DNA of 64,000 bases from NCBI RefSeq assembly GCF_001426545.1, contig NZ_LMEZ01000004.1, positions 1 through 64,000 of the forward strand. The letters are read 5' to 3'. Below the pieces are notes generated by a model that had not been told where the DNA came from, made no database searches, and saw nothing but the letters and a program-made list of their open reading frames with translations. This stretch comes from Mycobacterium sp. Root135 (GTDB lineage Bacteria > Actinomycetota > Actinomycetes > Mycobacteriales > Mycobacteriaceae). Position numbers and translations under genes: made by a program. This document shows, in pieces, positions 26,116-34,653 of the stretch (positions are counted from its first letter, which is position 1; the number at the start of each line of letters is the position of its first letter).

Positions 26116-28182
26116 CTAGCGAGCCAACAGATGAGTCATGTCACCGATACGGTAGGTCGGGCCCGTGGCGTCGCGCAGGGCAACCAGTTCCGTCTGCAAT
26201 ACCTCGACCTCTTCGTGCTGAGCCCAGAACGCAGGCCCACCGCGATGCCTAGGAAAGCCGTAACCCAGAACCATCATCAGATCGATGTCGGAGGCACGCT
26301 CCGCAATCTGTTCGGCCAGGATGAGATCGGCTTCGTTGGCCATCGCGACCAGCGCCCTGCGCACTATCTCGGCATCGGTGAAGCCTTGGCGCGCAATACC
26401 CTTGCGTTCCGACTCTGCGACCACCAGGTCTTCGACAGCGGAGTCACGAAGCCGCACAACCGATCCCGGGGCATATCGATACCATCCGAGTCCCGCCTTC
26501 TGGCCCAGGCGTCCCTGTTCGCACAGCCGGTCGGCGACATCGACGTACCGCAGCCGAGGATCACGCGCGGCCGCCCGTGTGCGTCGCATCCTCCATGCGA
26601 TGTCCAGCCCGGCGAGGTCGGCGACCGCGAACGGTCCCATGGCAAAGCCGAAATCCTCCAGGGCAGCGTCGATCTGATGCGGCAGCGCACCCTCTTCGAG
26701 CATGAGTTCACACTGCTGCCGATAGGCGTTGAAGATCCTGTTGCCGATGAAGCCGAAGGCGTTACCCGCCACCACCGGGGTCTTGCCCACCCCGCGTCCG
26801 ACGGCGACCACCGCGGCCACGGTCGCGGCATCCGTCGAGGGACCGCGGACCACTTCGAGCACCTTGGTCGCGTGGGCCGGGCTGAAGAAGTGCATACCGA
26901 TCATGCGGTGCGGATCGTCGATGGACCGTGCGAGTTCCTCGATGTCGAGATAGGAGGTGTTGGTGGCAATCACAGTGTGCGGCTGCACCACATCTGAGAT
27001 CTGCCGCAACACCTGAGTCTTGACGTCGAAGTCTTCGAACACCGCCTCGACGACCAGGTCGCACGCCTGCAGATCCGCGTACCGGGTCGTCGGCGTCACC
27101 CGGGCGAGTCGTTGCTGCGCGTCATCCGCGCTGATCTGGCCACGGGCAACGCCGCGCTCGTAGCCTTGGCGCAGTCGTCGGAGTCCGCCGTCGAGCCGGT
27201 CCTGATCGATCTCGACCAGCGTGACGTCGAAGCCCTTGTCCACGAATGTCCGCGCGATCCCGGCGCCCATCGTGCCCGCACCGACGACACCAACGGTCTG
27301 GATCTGGGTGGCGGCCACATCGCGATACGTTCGGCCGGAAGCGCGTTCGGCGAAGAACAGGTGCCGGAGGGCGCGCGCTTCGCGGCCCAACCGCAGCCGG
27401 TGGAACTCATGTCGTTCATGGTTCAGGGCAGTGCGCGCGGACGCCGACGCGGCCAACATGGTGCTGCCGATTGCGGCGAGAACCTGCGGACGAACGCCGT
27501 ACGCGCGCGTCGCCGCGGCCGCAGCCGACTCGATCGCACCCGGCTCGCCGGTGGGGGTATCCAGCCGAATCAGGACCCGTTTGGTGGCGACGTTCTTGGC
27601 ATAGCCGACCGCGAAGTCGAGCAGGGCCCGCTCTGGCGGACAGACGGCATCGAGGATGCCCATGTCCCGCGCTTGCGTGCCGGTCAGCCTCTTCCCGCTA
27701 CACACCAGGTCGATGGTGGCGGCGACGCCGATGAGCCGGGGTAGGCGCTGGGTTCCGCCGGCACCGGGAATCATCCCGAGGGTGACTTCGGGTAGCCCCA
27801 CCGTGACCGTGGCGGTGCCCAGCCGAGCGTCGCACCCCAGCGCGAGTTCGAGTCCACCGCCGAGCGCGACACCACTGAGGGCGGCGACTACCGGTTTGAC
27901 ACAGTCCTCGATGGCCGAGATGACCTGCGGGAGTTGGGGTTCAGGAAGCTCCGGCGAATCGAACTCACGCAGGTCCGATCCCGACACGAATGCTGCGTCA
28001 TTGCCGATGAGCACCACTGCGGCGGCCTCGGGATCCGCACCGGCCCGGCTGACGGCAGCGATGATCTCGGCACGCAGCTGAGCCGTGCTGGCGTTGACCG
28101 GAGGGTTGTCCAATCGGACCACGGCCACCGTGTCCACCACGTCGTAAGACACGGTGGCCGACTGCCCGGTGGTCACAGTCAT
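26116..28182 (-). CDS. Bifunctional enoyl-CoA hydratase / 3-hydroxyacyl-CoA dehydrogenase
   Basis: A 688-residue FadB-like fusion. The N-terminal crotonase domain (about 1-190) has VALSGVALGGGLELALGCD and GMIPGAGGTQRLPRLIG; the 3-hydroxyacyl-CoA dehydrogenase domain starts near residue 290 with VGVVGAGTMGAGIARTFVD and has the MHFFSPAHATKVLEVV segment. It carries out hydration and NAD-dependent oxidation in beta-oxidation. The ATG overlaps the stop of the alpha/beta hydrolase gene (ATGA). It lies in the operon between that hydrolase and the aldehyde dehydrogenase. The architecture matches the peroxisomal-type order (hydratase first). Confidence 0.93.
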   Translation of the reverse strand: MTVTTGQSATVSYDVVDTVAVVRLDNPPVNASTAQLRAEIIAAVSRAGADPEAAAVVLIGNDAAFVSGSDLREFDSPELPEPQLPQVISAIEDCVKPVVAALSGVALGGGLELALGCDARLGTATVTVGLPEVTLGMIPGAGGTQRLPRLIGVAATIDLVCSGKRLTGTQARDMGILDAVCPPERALLDFAVGYAKNVATKRVLIRLDTPTGEPGAIESAAAAATRAYGVRPQVLAAIGSTMLAASASARTALNHERHEFHRLRLGREARALRHLFFAERASGRTYRDVAATQIQTVGVVGAGTMGAGIARTFVDKGFDVTLVEIDQDRLDGGLRRLRQGYERGVARGQISADDAQQRLARVTPTTRYADLQACDLVVEAVFEDFDVKTQVLRQISDVVQPHTVIATNTSYLDIEELARSIDDPHRMIGMHFFSPAHATKVLEVVRGPSTDAATVAAVVAVGRGVGKTPVVAGNAFGFIGNRIFNAYRQQCELMLEEGALPHQIDAALEDFGFAMGPFAVADLAGLDIAWRMRRTRAAARDPRLRYVDVADRLCEQGRLGQKAGLGWYRYAPGSVVRLRDSAVEDLVVAESERKGIARQGFTDAEIVRRALVAMANEADLILAEQIAERASDIDLMMVLGYGFPRHRGGPAFWAQHEEVEVLQTELVALRDATGPTYRIGDMTHLLAR

Positions 28183-29048
28183 GGACCGACCGGCGTCGGG
28201 CCCGCCGCCTCGATGGCGTCGAGCACCGGGTGCAGATACGTCATGAACCGCTCGTGATCTTCGCTCATCGGGAAGTGACCGAGCCCGGTCATGATGACGG
28301 CCTTGGTCCCCGGGATCATCTTCTCCAGGTAGAGGGTGTCCTCGGGCATACAGGAGTAGTCGTACTCGCCGGTCAAGAAGTACAGCGGACACTTGCGAAC
28401 GTCGATGGCAGCCAGATCGCTGTCACGATCGCCGTCGTCCTTGTAATAGTGCAGATCACCCTTGAAGACGCCGGGGCCGCCTTGCGAGTAGTGCCAGAGG
28501 GTTTCGTCACGATCGACAGCCGGCACGTGTGGACCGATTAGTCCCGACATCAATGCCGCACACAGCTCGCCGCCGTGAATGTCGGGGCGATGCAGGTATT
28601 CACGATCGTAGTAAGGCGCCACATGCGGGCCGGACTGCAGGCCGATCAGGGCACGGAAACGTTCCGGGGCCTCACGGGCGAGTTTGAGGACGATACGACC
28701 GCCGATGGAGCACCCCATGAGCGCGGGCTGCTGCAGGTCTAGGGCGTCGACGAACGCGAGGATCATCGCGCTGTAAGTAGCTGCGGTGAGCTGGTATTCG
28801 GTGTCGCGCCACCCTGGCGCGGGAGAGGATTTGCCGTGCCACGGCATGTCGAAGGTGATGACCCGGAACCGGTCGGTCACCGTCTTGTCGTTGAGCAGAT
28901 GACGGTACTGGCGGCCATCGGAGCCAGCCGTGTGCAGACACAGCAACGGGATGCCCGAGCCGGCCTCCTCGAAGTAGATTCGTTGTTCCACTCCGTCGAT
29001 CTCGACGTGAAGATAGTGGCCGGTGACGGGTTCGATTCGTGCGCTCAT
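28179..29048 (-). CDS. Alpha/beta hydrolase (C-C or ester hydrolase)
   Basis: A 289-residue alpha/beta hydrolase. The oxyanion region is PLLCLHTAGSDG, the nucleophile elbow is MGCSIGGRIV with Ser near residue 127, and the catalytic His is probably in MTGLGHFPMSEDH. The gene is embedded in the acyl-CoA degradation operon with one-base (TGATG) and four-base overlaps to its neighbours, so it should act on a pathway intermediate, perhaps hydrolysing an ester, lactone or ring-cleaved diketone. No specificity can be assigned. Confidence 0.85.
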   Translation of the reverse strand: MSARIEPVTGHYLHVEIDGVEQRIYFEEAGSGIPLLCLHTAGSDGRQYRHLLNDKTVTDRFRVITFDMPWHGKSSPAPGWRDTEYQLTAATYSAMILAFVDALDLQQPALMGCSIGGRIVLKLAREAPERFRALIGLQSGPHVAPYYDREYLHRPDIHGGELCAALMSGLIGPHVPAVDRDETLWHYSQGGPGVFKGDLHYYKDDGDRDSDLAAIDVRKCPLYFLTGEYDYSCMPEDTLYLEKMIPGTKAVIMTGLGHFPMSEDHERFMTYLHPVLDAIEAAGPTPVGP

Positions 29049-29419
29049 CAGTCAACCTCCCGGTCTCGGAGCGTCGCCAGAACATCCTTGAAGTACTGCA
29101 GATTGGCGATGAAGGGATGCAGATCGCCTTCGACGGTCAGCACCCGACGACGCATGAGCGCCATGATGTCGTGTGAGCCCGGCGCCGGGTCCGCGACGAA
29201 GAATTTGTCCCACTCCGCGCGGGGCGCGCGGAGGGCGAAGGTCCACACGGGCATGACGGTCGGCGTGGAATCGACGGTCTCCACCCTTCCGTCACGGAAG
29301 TGGATCAGGTAGCTGGCGTCACCGAGATCCAGAAGCATGGTGGCAGTCAGGAATCGGCCACGCCGGATGAGGTTGGGCTGGGTGTTGACGTGGTCAGCCA
29401 ACGCATCGACGGTCAGCAT
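29048..29419 (-). CDS. SCP2-like small protein in the acyl-CoA operon
   Basis: A 123-residue soluble protein that I match only tentatively to the SCP2 sterol-carrier fold: a beta-rich start (ATMLLDLGDASYLIHFRDG), a conserved tryptophan-rich middle (WTFALRAPRAEWDKFF) and a final helix after VEGDLHPFIANL. Such proteins carry lipid-like ligands in a cavity. Its gene overlaps both neighbours (7 nt with the CoA ligase, 1 nt with the hydrolase), which implies a stoichiometric partner in the same pathway, possibly holding or passing a hydrophobic substrate. Confidence 0.6.
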   Translation of the reverse strand: MLTVDALADHVNTQPNLIRRGRFLTATMLLDLGDASYLIHFRDGRVETVDSTPTVMPVWTFALRAPRAEWDKFFVADPAPGSHDIMALMRRRVLTVEGDLHPFIANLQYFKDVLATLRDREVD

Positions 29420-31545
29420 CGGACTGCGTCCTCCTTCTGGTCCAGATCGTTGGTTTCGCCGCGGACACGCACTGCCGCATCGACGGCGACCACCCCTTCG
29501 CCCTGCTTCTTCACCAGCACGGGATTCACCTCTGCTTCCTCGATGTTGCTGTATTGCACCAGGGTTGACATGTTCACGATCAAGGTGACCAGGGCATCGA
29601 GGTCGGCGTGCGGGCCGCCACGGAAGCCGCGCAGCACGTCGACTCCGCGGATCTCCCCCAGCATCTCCTCGGCCGCGGCCCGATCCAACGGGGCCATCCG
29701 GATACTGCGGTCGGCGTACAGCTCGGCAAGAGCACCACCCGCGGCGACGACCACCAGTGGTCCGGTAACCGGGTCGACTCGATAGCCCACCAGCACCTCG
29801 CCGACGGAGTCGGACATCTCCTGGACCAGAACCTCGTCGAGGGCGATGGACGCCCGGTGCGCGACGTCGGCCCGGATGCCGACGGCTGCCTGGGTGAGCT
29901 CCTCGACGGTGTGCACACCGAGCACGACGCCACCGACGTCGCTCTTGTGTGCCAAGTGATCCGAATGTGCTTTGACCACAACGGGGAAGCGCAGCGTCGT
30001 CTCGGCCGTCCCGGCGACGAGGTCGTCGATGCCGAGCACCGTATGTCGGGCAGCTACCACCCCGACGTTGGCGAGGATCTCGTACGACGTGGTCTCGTCG
30101 ACCAGGTGTCCTGGCCGCTGCGACAGGGCCACCGGACGGACATCTCGTGCCGGTCGACGAGCCAGACTGCCCGCGATCGCGTCGGCGCAGGCCTCGGGAG
30201 TGCGGAAGCTGGGCACTCCGGCATCGGACAGCATCGAAAGAGCCTGCGGCGCATCGGGTACCAGGAAGGCCGCTATCGGATGTCGCGATAGCGTGGCATC
30301 ACCGACGATGTCGAGAATCGGTGCCACCGCGAGTTGGGGCGCGTGACGGGCGGAAGATCCGACGACGGCCAGGACCAGATCGAATTCTGGAGCCGTGGTC
30401 AGGACGTCTAGTGCGGCCCGCATTATTTCGGGTCGGGTGCCGGCCAGAGTCAAGTCGGTCACCAGCCCGGGATCGGCGGCAGCTCCGCCGGCGCGAAGCC
30501 GATCCAGGGTCTGCTCGGTGGGCCCGACGACCTCGACCCCGTAGACGCCGAGTTGGTCCACCACCATGGCAGCGCCGCCACCCGTCGTCGTCACCACGCC
30601 GACGCGGCGGCGTTGCAGTGGCCGCCTTGGCGGCACCGCGGCCACCAACGGAGCGCCTTCGAGCAGGGCGTCGAGGGTGCGCACCCGAACGATGCCTAGA
30701 TCTGCCAGGAATTCCGTGGCGACGTCGTCTTCGCCGGCAAGGGCTCCCGTGTGAGACGCCGCCAGTTGTGCGGCCATAGCCGAGCGGCCGAGTTTGTAGG
30801 CCACGATGGGCTTTTCCCGCTCTGCCGCGCCACGGGCGAACTGCCGGAAACGCTCGGCGTGGCGGATGGTCTCGAGGAACAAGACGTACCCGGTGACCTC
30901 GGGGTCGTCGAGCGTGGCGGCACAGATCTCGCCGATGCTCAGATCCATCTCCGCCCCGACCGAGACCAGGCGGGAGAAACCCACTCCTCGTCCTACGCCG
31001 CGCGACAACAATGCGCCGATGATGCTGCCCGACTGCGACGCCGCGAAGAGTCCGCCGCGGGGGATGTCGGACTCCGCGAAGGCGGCGTTGGCGGTGAGCG
31101 TCAAACCGTTGCGGGTGTTGACGACTCCAAGACTGTTCGGTCCTAGGAGCCTGAGTCCCGATTCCGCAGCCGCGACACAGATTTCGTCTTGCAATCGTTG
31201 GCCTGCCGGACCCGCCTCACCGAACCCGCCGGACAGTATCGTGGCGACCTGCACCCCTGCGCGGCCACAGTTTTCGACGGCCTCGAGGACCGAGGGGGTG
31301 GGGGTCATGATGAACGCGTGCTCGGGAACCTCGGGCAGGACGTCGAGGGTCGGATAGACCCGTGCGCCGTCGATGGTGCCGCCCTTGATGTTCACCGGGT
31401 ACACGGCGCCGGCATAGCCACTGGCCCGAAGGAACGCCAGTGGTCGCGACGAGGCCTTTACCGGATCCGACGACGCGCCCAGCAGGGCGATGGATCGTGG
31501 GGCAAACAGCGCCGTCGACAGTTCCGCCCGCGTCGTTGATTCCAC
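29413..31545 (-). CDS. NDP-forming acyl-CoA synthetase (fused alpha-beta subunits)
   Basis: A 710-residue acyl-CoA synthetase of the ADP-forming acetate-CoA ligase superfamily. The N-terminal CoA-binding domain includes SIALLGASSDPVKASSRP; a ligase domain follows with ASQSGSIIGAL and a possible phospho-His in ASHTGALAGEDD (near residue 265); and the C-terminal ATP-grasp domain has FPVVVKAHSDHLAHKSDVGG. These enzymes make CoA esters with release of ADP and phosphate rather than AMP. The GTG start follows the acyl-CoA dehydrogenase stop by one base with GGTTGAGG upstream. It likely activates the acid from the aldehyde dehydrogenase. Confidence 0.9.
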   Translation of the reverse strand: MESTTRAELSTALFAPRSIALLGASSDPVKASSRPLAFLRASGYAGAVYPVNIKGGTIDGARVYPTLDVLPEVPEHAFIMTPTPSVLEAVENCGRAGVQVATILSGGFGEAGPAGQRLQDEICVAAAESGLRLLGPNSLGVVNTRNGLTLTANAAFAESDIPRGGLFAASQSGSIIGALLSRGVGRGVGFSRLVSVGAEMDLSIGEICAATLDDPEVTGYVLFLETIRHAERFRQFARGAAEREKPIVAYKLGRSAMAAQLAASHTGALAGEDDVATEFLADLGIVRVRTLDALLEGAPLVAAVPPRRPLQRRRVGVVTTTGGGAAMVVDQLGVYGVEVVGPTEQTLDRLRAGGAAADPGLVTDLTLAGTRPEIMRAALDVLTTAPEFDLVLAVVGSSARHAPQLAVAPILDIVGDATLSRHPIAAFLVPDAPQALSMLSDAGVPSFRTPEACADAIAGSLARRPARDVRPVALSQRPGHLVDETTSYEILANVGVVAARHTVLGIDDLVAGTAETTLRFPVVVKAHSDHLAHKSDVGGVVLGVHTVEELTQAAVGIRADVAHRASIALDEVLVQEMSDSVGEVLVGYRVDPVTGPLVVVAAGGALAELYADRSIRMAPLDRAAAEEMLGEIRGVDVLRGFRGGPHADLDALVTLIVNMSTLVQYSNIEEAEVNPVLVKKQGEGVVAVDAAVRVRGETNDLDQKEDAVRC

Positions 31546-31546
31546 C

Positions 31547-32689
31547 TCAACCCCGCTGGCTGAAGCGGCGGCCGAACACCGACTCTGCGATGCGGTTCTT
31601 GAGGATTTCCGTCGATCCCCCGGCGATCATCCATCCCCGGGTACGGCGCATGCAGTATTCGACCAGGGTTTCCGTGCTGTATCCCATCGCGCCCATCGCC
31701 TGCATGGCATTGTTCGCGGCCAAGAAGCCCGCTTCGTTGGCAGCGAGCTTGGCCACGGCCGTGTCGTAGGCCGAAGGTAGTCCGTCGACGGCGCCGGCGA
31801 CGGCACGTTCGAGCAAGAGTTGTGCACCTTCGAGGGCGACTGCCGACTCGGCGAATTTCCATTGCAGGCCTTGGAATTCGTTGAGGGTGTGGCCAAATTG
31901 CTCACGCTGGCTGACGTGGTCACGGGCGAGGTTGAAGGCCAGCCGGCCGATTGCGATGGAGCGGGCTGAGTTGCCGATCCGTTCGACGTTGAACCCGCTC
32001 ATCTGCCGTTTGAAACCGCCCTCACCCAGCAGCACGTTCGCTTTGGGGATCCGGCAGTCCTCCAGGTATAGCTGTGACCAGACTTCTCCGGACATGTAGG
32101 CGCTGGGCTCGCCGAGTTGGAGGCCGGGTGTGTCGCGTTCGACGAGAACCGATCCGATGCCGTCGGTGCCCGGCCCGAATCGGACGTAGACCAGGTACAG
32201 CGTGGCGTCGGCACTGTGGGTCGACCAAATCTTGGTGCCGTTGAGGACGTAGTCGTCACCGTCTTCCATGGCGGTGGTCTTCAACTCGGTGACCGCCGAT
32301 CCGGCTTCGGGTTCGCTCATCCCGAGGGCGATCAAGGCGCTGCCTTGGAGCAGCCCAGGAAGGTACTTGGCCTTCTGCTCGTCGGTGGCGAACTCGGCGA
32401 AAGTACGGATGGCACCGAAGTTTCCGGCTTGCACGATGTCGGCACTCTTCGGGCAGACCATCGCGAGTTCCTGAATCGCGATCACGGCGTCCATCAGCGT
32501 GGCGCCCTGACCGCCGTCGCGCTCGGCGATGGTCAACCCGAGCAGACCCTGCTCCGCGAGGAGTTTGGCCGTGCTCCACGAGTAGTTCTGGTCATGCGCC
32601 CGATTCAACGCGCCTGGCGCAAGGTGCTTCTGGGCGAACGCGCGAATCGATGCGGCGAACTGCTTTTGATCGTCGGTATATCCCGCCAT
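31547..32689 (-). CDS. Acyl-CoA dehydrogenase
   Basis: A flavin-dependent acyl-CoA dehydrogenase, 380 residues. The start is the ATG at 32689, which has GAAGGAAG upstream; an in-frame ATG at 32725 lies next to the GntR operator and has no good ribosome-binding site. Typical segments are ALGMSEPEAGSA, SQREQFGHTLNEFQGLQWK and IAGGSTEILKNRIAESVFGR. In the last segment Gly stands where MCAD-type enzymes have the catalytic Glu, so the base must be elsewhere, as in some other FadE groups. It is the first gene of the operon and introduces the double bond for the FadB-like enzyme. Confidence 0.92.
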   Translation of the reverse strand: MAGYTDDQKQFAASIRAFAQKHLAPGALNRAHDQNYSWSTAKLLAEQGLLGLTIAERDGGQGATLMDAVIAIQELAMVCPKSADIVQAGNFGAIRTFAEFATDEQKAKYLPGLLQGSALIALGMSEPEAGSAVTELKTTAMEDGDDYVLNGTKIWSTHSADATLYLVYVRFGPGTDGIGSVLVERDTPGLQLGEPSAYMSGEVWSQLYLEDCRIPKANVLLGEGGFKRQMSGFNVERIGNSARSIAIGRLAFNLARDHVSQREQFGHTLNEFQGLQWKFAESAVALEGAQLLLERAVAGAVDGLPSAYDTAVAKLAANEAGFLAANNAMQAMGAMGYSTETLVEYCMRRTRGWMIAGGSTEILKNRIAESVFGRRFSQRG

Positions 32690-32725
32690 CTGGCTTCCTT
32701 CACCGTCGGATGTATCCCTCGCCAT

Positions 32726-32742
32726 GGTCTTGTATACACCCT
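32726..32742. promoter_or_regulatory. GntR-type operator in the acyl-CoA dehydrogenase / gntR intergenic region
   Basis: GGTCTTGTATACACCCT shares GGT-N2-TGTATACA with the site at 23378. It lies between the operon start (32689) and the divergent GntR gene (32889). A further 12-bp palindrome, CGCCACGTGGCG (32808-32819), is closer to gntR. Confidence 0.55.
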
Positions 32743-32888
32743 AACGACGGTCCAAGTGAACGCCAAATTTCCCGTGTCTTGAGATGGATTGCCCATGATC
32801 ACGACTCCGCCACGTGGCGCGGTCGGCATCGGCCGACTCATATAGATTGCCTGCATACAGCGCCATGCTGATTCTGCAGAGGAGCGAG

Positions 32889-33554
32889 ATGAGCACCGAG
32901 ATCCCCGGCACGGCGAGGACCGGAGGCTCGTTGGCCCTCTACCACCAGCTCTCCGAGGACATCCTTCATGGACGCCTCGGCGTCAACGATCGACTGTCGG
33001 AGAACGCGCTCAGTGAACGCTACGGCGTCAGCCGAACCCCAATCCGCGAAGCGCTCACCCGACTCGAGCAGGACGGGATGATCGTGCGCCAGGGCAGCAT
33101 GGCGCGCATCAGGGTCCGGACTGCTGAGGAAATCAACGACATCTACCGCGCCCGGACCTGGCTCGAACGTGCCATCGCCCAGGACGCGGCCACGCGACAC
33201 CGGGAAACCGACCTGCTTCGACTCCGCGCCGCGTGGCAGAACGAGGACGGCCTCGATCCCACCGACGCGACGCCGCTCGACCTCATGATCGCCAACCGGG
33301 TGTTCCATCAGGCGTTGGCAGCCGCAGCGCACAACGCGGCCCTGACAGACCTCCAGGCTCGTCTCACTCTGCAGGTTGCGCAGTTGCCGGCCACCACCCT
33401 GAGCGCACCCGGTCGCTGGCACCAAGCACACGAGCAGCATCGTCAGATCATCGAACTCGTCGAGCAGCGTGATGAACTGGGCGCTGGCGCCCTGGCCGAA
33501 CTGCATATCGCGCAGGCCCGTGACATCCGCTTGTCCCTGGGCACCGCGTTTTGA
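32889..33554 (+). CDS. GntR-family regulator (FCD type)
   Basis: A 221-residue GntR regulator of the FadR/FCD subfamily. The winged-helix domain is at residues about 15-80 (ENALSERYGVSRTPIREALT, then LEQDGMIVRQ), and the all-helical effector domain has FHQALAAAAHN and HQAHEQHRQII, which contain the usual metal-binding His. The ATG at 32889 has AGAGGAGCGAG upstream; an earlier ATG at 32864 is possible. It is divergent from the acyl-CoA dehydrogenase operon and probably represses it and the alcohol dehydrogenase through the TGTATACA sites. The effector is likely an acid or acyl-CoA of the pathway. Confidence 0.92.
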   Translation: MSTEIPGTARTGGSLALYHQLSEDILHGRLGVNDRLSENALSERYGVSRTPIREALTRLEQDGMIVRQGSMARIRVRTAEEINDIYRARTWLERAIAQDAATRHRETDLLRLRAAWQNEDGLDPTDATPLDLMIANRVFHQALAAAAHNAALTDLQARLTLQVAQLPATTLSAPGRWHQAHEQHRQIIELVEQRDELGAGALAELHIAQARDIRLSLGTAF

Positions 33555-33575
33555 CGGAAGCCGAACCACTAACCA

Positions 33576-33642
33576 CGCCGCGAGTGTGTACTTCTGCCAC
33601 GGCGGCAGCGTCGCAGGCGTGGCAGAAGTACACGTTCGGCGG
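33576..33642. repeat. Dispersed palindromic element, copy 2 (intact hairpin)
   Basis: GTGTACTTCTGCCA (33586-33599) and TGGCAGAAGTACAC (33620-33633) are perfect 14-bp inverted arms around a 20-nt loop. It lies between the convergent gntR and WYL regulator genes, directly after the gntR stop. Copy 1 at 23281 shares the whole 67-nt frame with a degraded right arm. No transposase or T-run is present. Confidence 0.8.
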
Positions 33643-33650
33643 GACGGGGG

Positions 33651-34604
33651 TCAGGGGGCTGCCCGCGACAGGCGTTCGGCCACCGTGCGCACCGCGGCGA
33701 CCACCTCGGGCGGCTCCAGCACCTCGAAGTCGACGCCGGGCATCGCCAGCCACGGCACCATCCGCTCGGGGTCGTCGGCGCCCGCAGTCATGATGCACGC
33801 GTCGGGACCGTCCGCCTCGATCTCGGCCGAGGCATCCGAAAAGCACTGGGCCACCATTTCCTTCGACGCGAAGTACCGCACCCGCGCGACGTAGCGGTAC
33901 GGGGACGCGGTGATCGCGCGCCGCACGTATTGAGCCGCGTCGGGCGCCTTCCGCGGCCGGAACGTGGTGCCGCGCGCCGTGACGTCGGACATCCGGTCCA
34001 GGCGCAAGCTGCGCCAGTCGTCGCGGTCGCGGTCGAAGCACAGCAGGTACCAGCGCCTGCCCGTCGTGACCAGTTGATACGGCTCGAGGCGGCGGTCGGT
34101 CGTCGTCCCACCGCGGTCGACGTATCCGGCGGCGACGTGTTCGTGGTCGCGGGTGGCGCGCGCCAAGGTCATGAGGACGTCGGGGTCGACGAGCTCGTCG
34201 GTCTGGCCGGGGGCCAACGTGGTGGTCGCGTCGTGAATCGCCGCGACCTGCGCGCGCAGCCGCGACGGCATGACCTGGTCGAGTTTGGACAACGCCCGCA
34301 GCGCGGACTCACCGACGCCTGCCACACTCCCGCCCGCGGCCACCCGCAGGCAGACGGCCATGGCGACGGCCTCCTCGGGGTCGAGCAGCAGTGGCGGCAG
34401 GGCCGCACCCGCGCCCAGCTGGTAGCCGCCGCCGTGGCCCTTGCTGGCGTGCACGGGATAGCCCAGGTCGCGCAGACGTTCGACGTCGCGGCGCACGCTT
34501 CGCCCCGTCACCCCGAGGCGTTCGGCGAGTTCTTCGCCGCCCCACACCCGGCGCGACTGCAGCAGGCCGAGCAGTTGCAGCACGCGGCTCGTCGTTTCGG
34601 ACAC
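33651..34604 (-). CDS. WYL-domain transcriptional regulator (YafY type)
   Basis: A 317-residue regulator with an N-terminal winged HTH (about 5-60: ELAERLGVTGRSVRRDVERL) and a central WYL domain with the ligand-binding pattern RRWYLLCFDRDRDDWRSLRL. The GTG at 34604 is taken as the start. A perfect-arm palindrome TCTTAGGAC-N7-GTCCTATG lies 18 nt upstream (34623-34646), and the same sequence occurs before the DinB genes at 50970. This suggests autoregulation and control of the DinB pair. The C-terminal segment near residues 240-300 is a WCX-type extension. Confidence 0.9.
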   Translation of the reverse strand: MSETTSRVLQLLGLLQSRRVWGGEELAERLGVTGRSVRRDVERLRDLGYPVHASKGHGGGYQLGAGAALPPLLLDPEEAVAMAVCLRVAAGGSVAGVGESALRALSKLDQVMPSRLRAQVAAIHDATTTLAPGQTDELVDPDVLMTLARATRDHEHVAAGYVDRGGTTTDRRLEPYQLVTTGRRWYLLCFDRDRDDWRSLRLDRMSDVTARGTTFRPRKAPDAAQYVRRAITASPYRYVARVRYFASKEMVAQCFSDASAEIEADGPDACIMTAGADDPERMVPWLAMPGVDFEVLEPPEVVAAVRTVAERLSRAAP

Positions 34605-34622
34605 GACCCAAGTCTGCCCCAG

Positions 34623-34646
34623 TCTTAGGACCGTTATCGTCCTATG
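34623..34646. promoter_or_regulatory. Candidate WYL-regulator operator, copy 1
   Basis: TCTTAGGAC, seven bases, GTCCTATG; the inner TAGGAC/GTCCTA arms are perfect. The identical arms and spacing occur at 50970-50993. Confidence 0.65.
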
Positions 34647-34653
34647 ACTCCGC

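Noticed and set aside
23281..33642. Palindromic element copies as an insertion sequence
   Set aside because: No transposase frame between or beside the copies and no target duplication could be seen; it is treated as a small repeat only.
34623..34646. Palindrome before the WYL gene as a terminator of the DUF1254 gene
   Set aside because: No T-run follows and the stem is short; an identical copy before the DinB genes fits an operator better.
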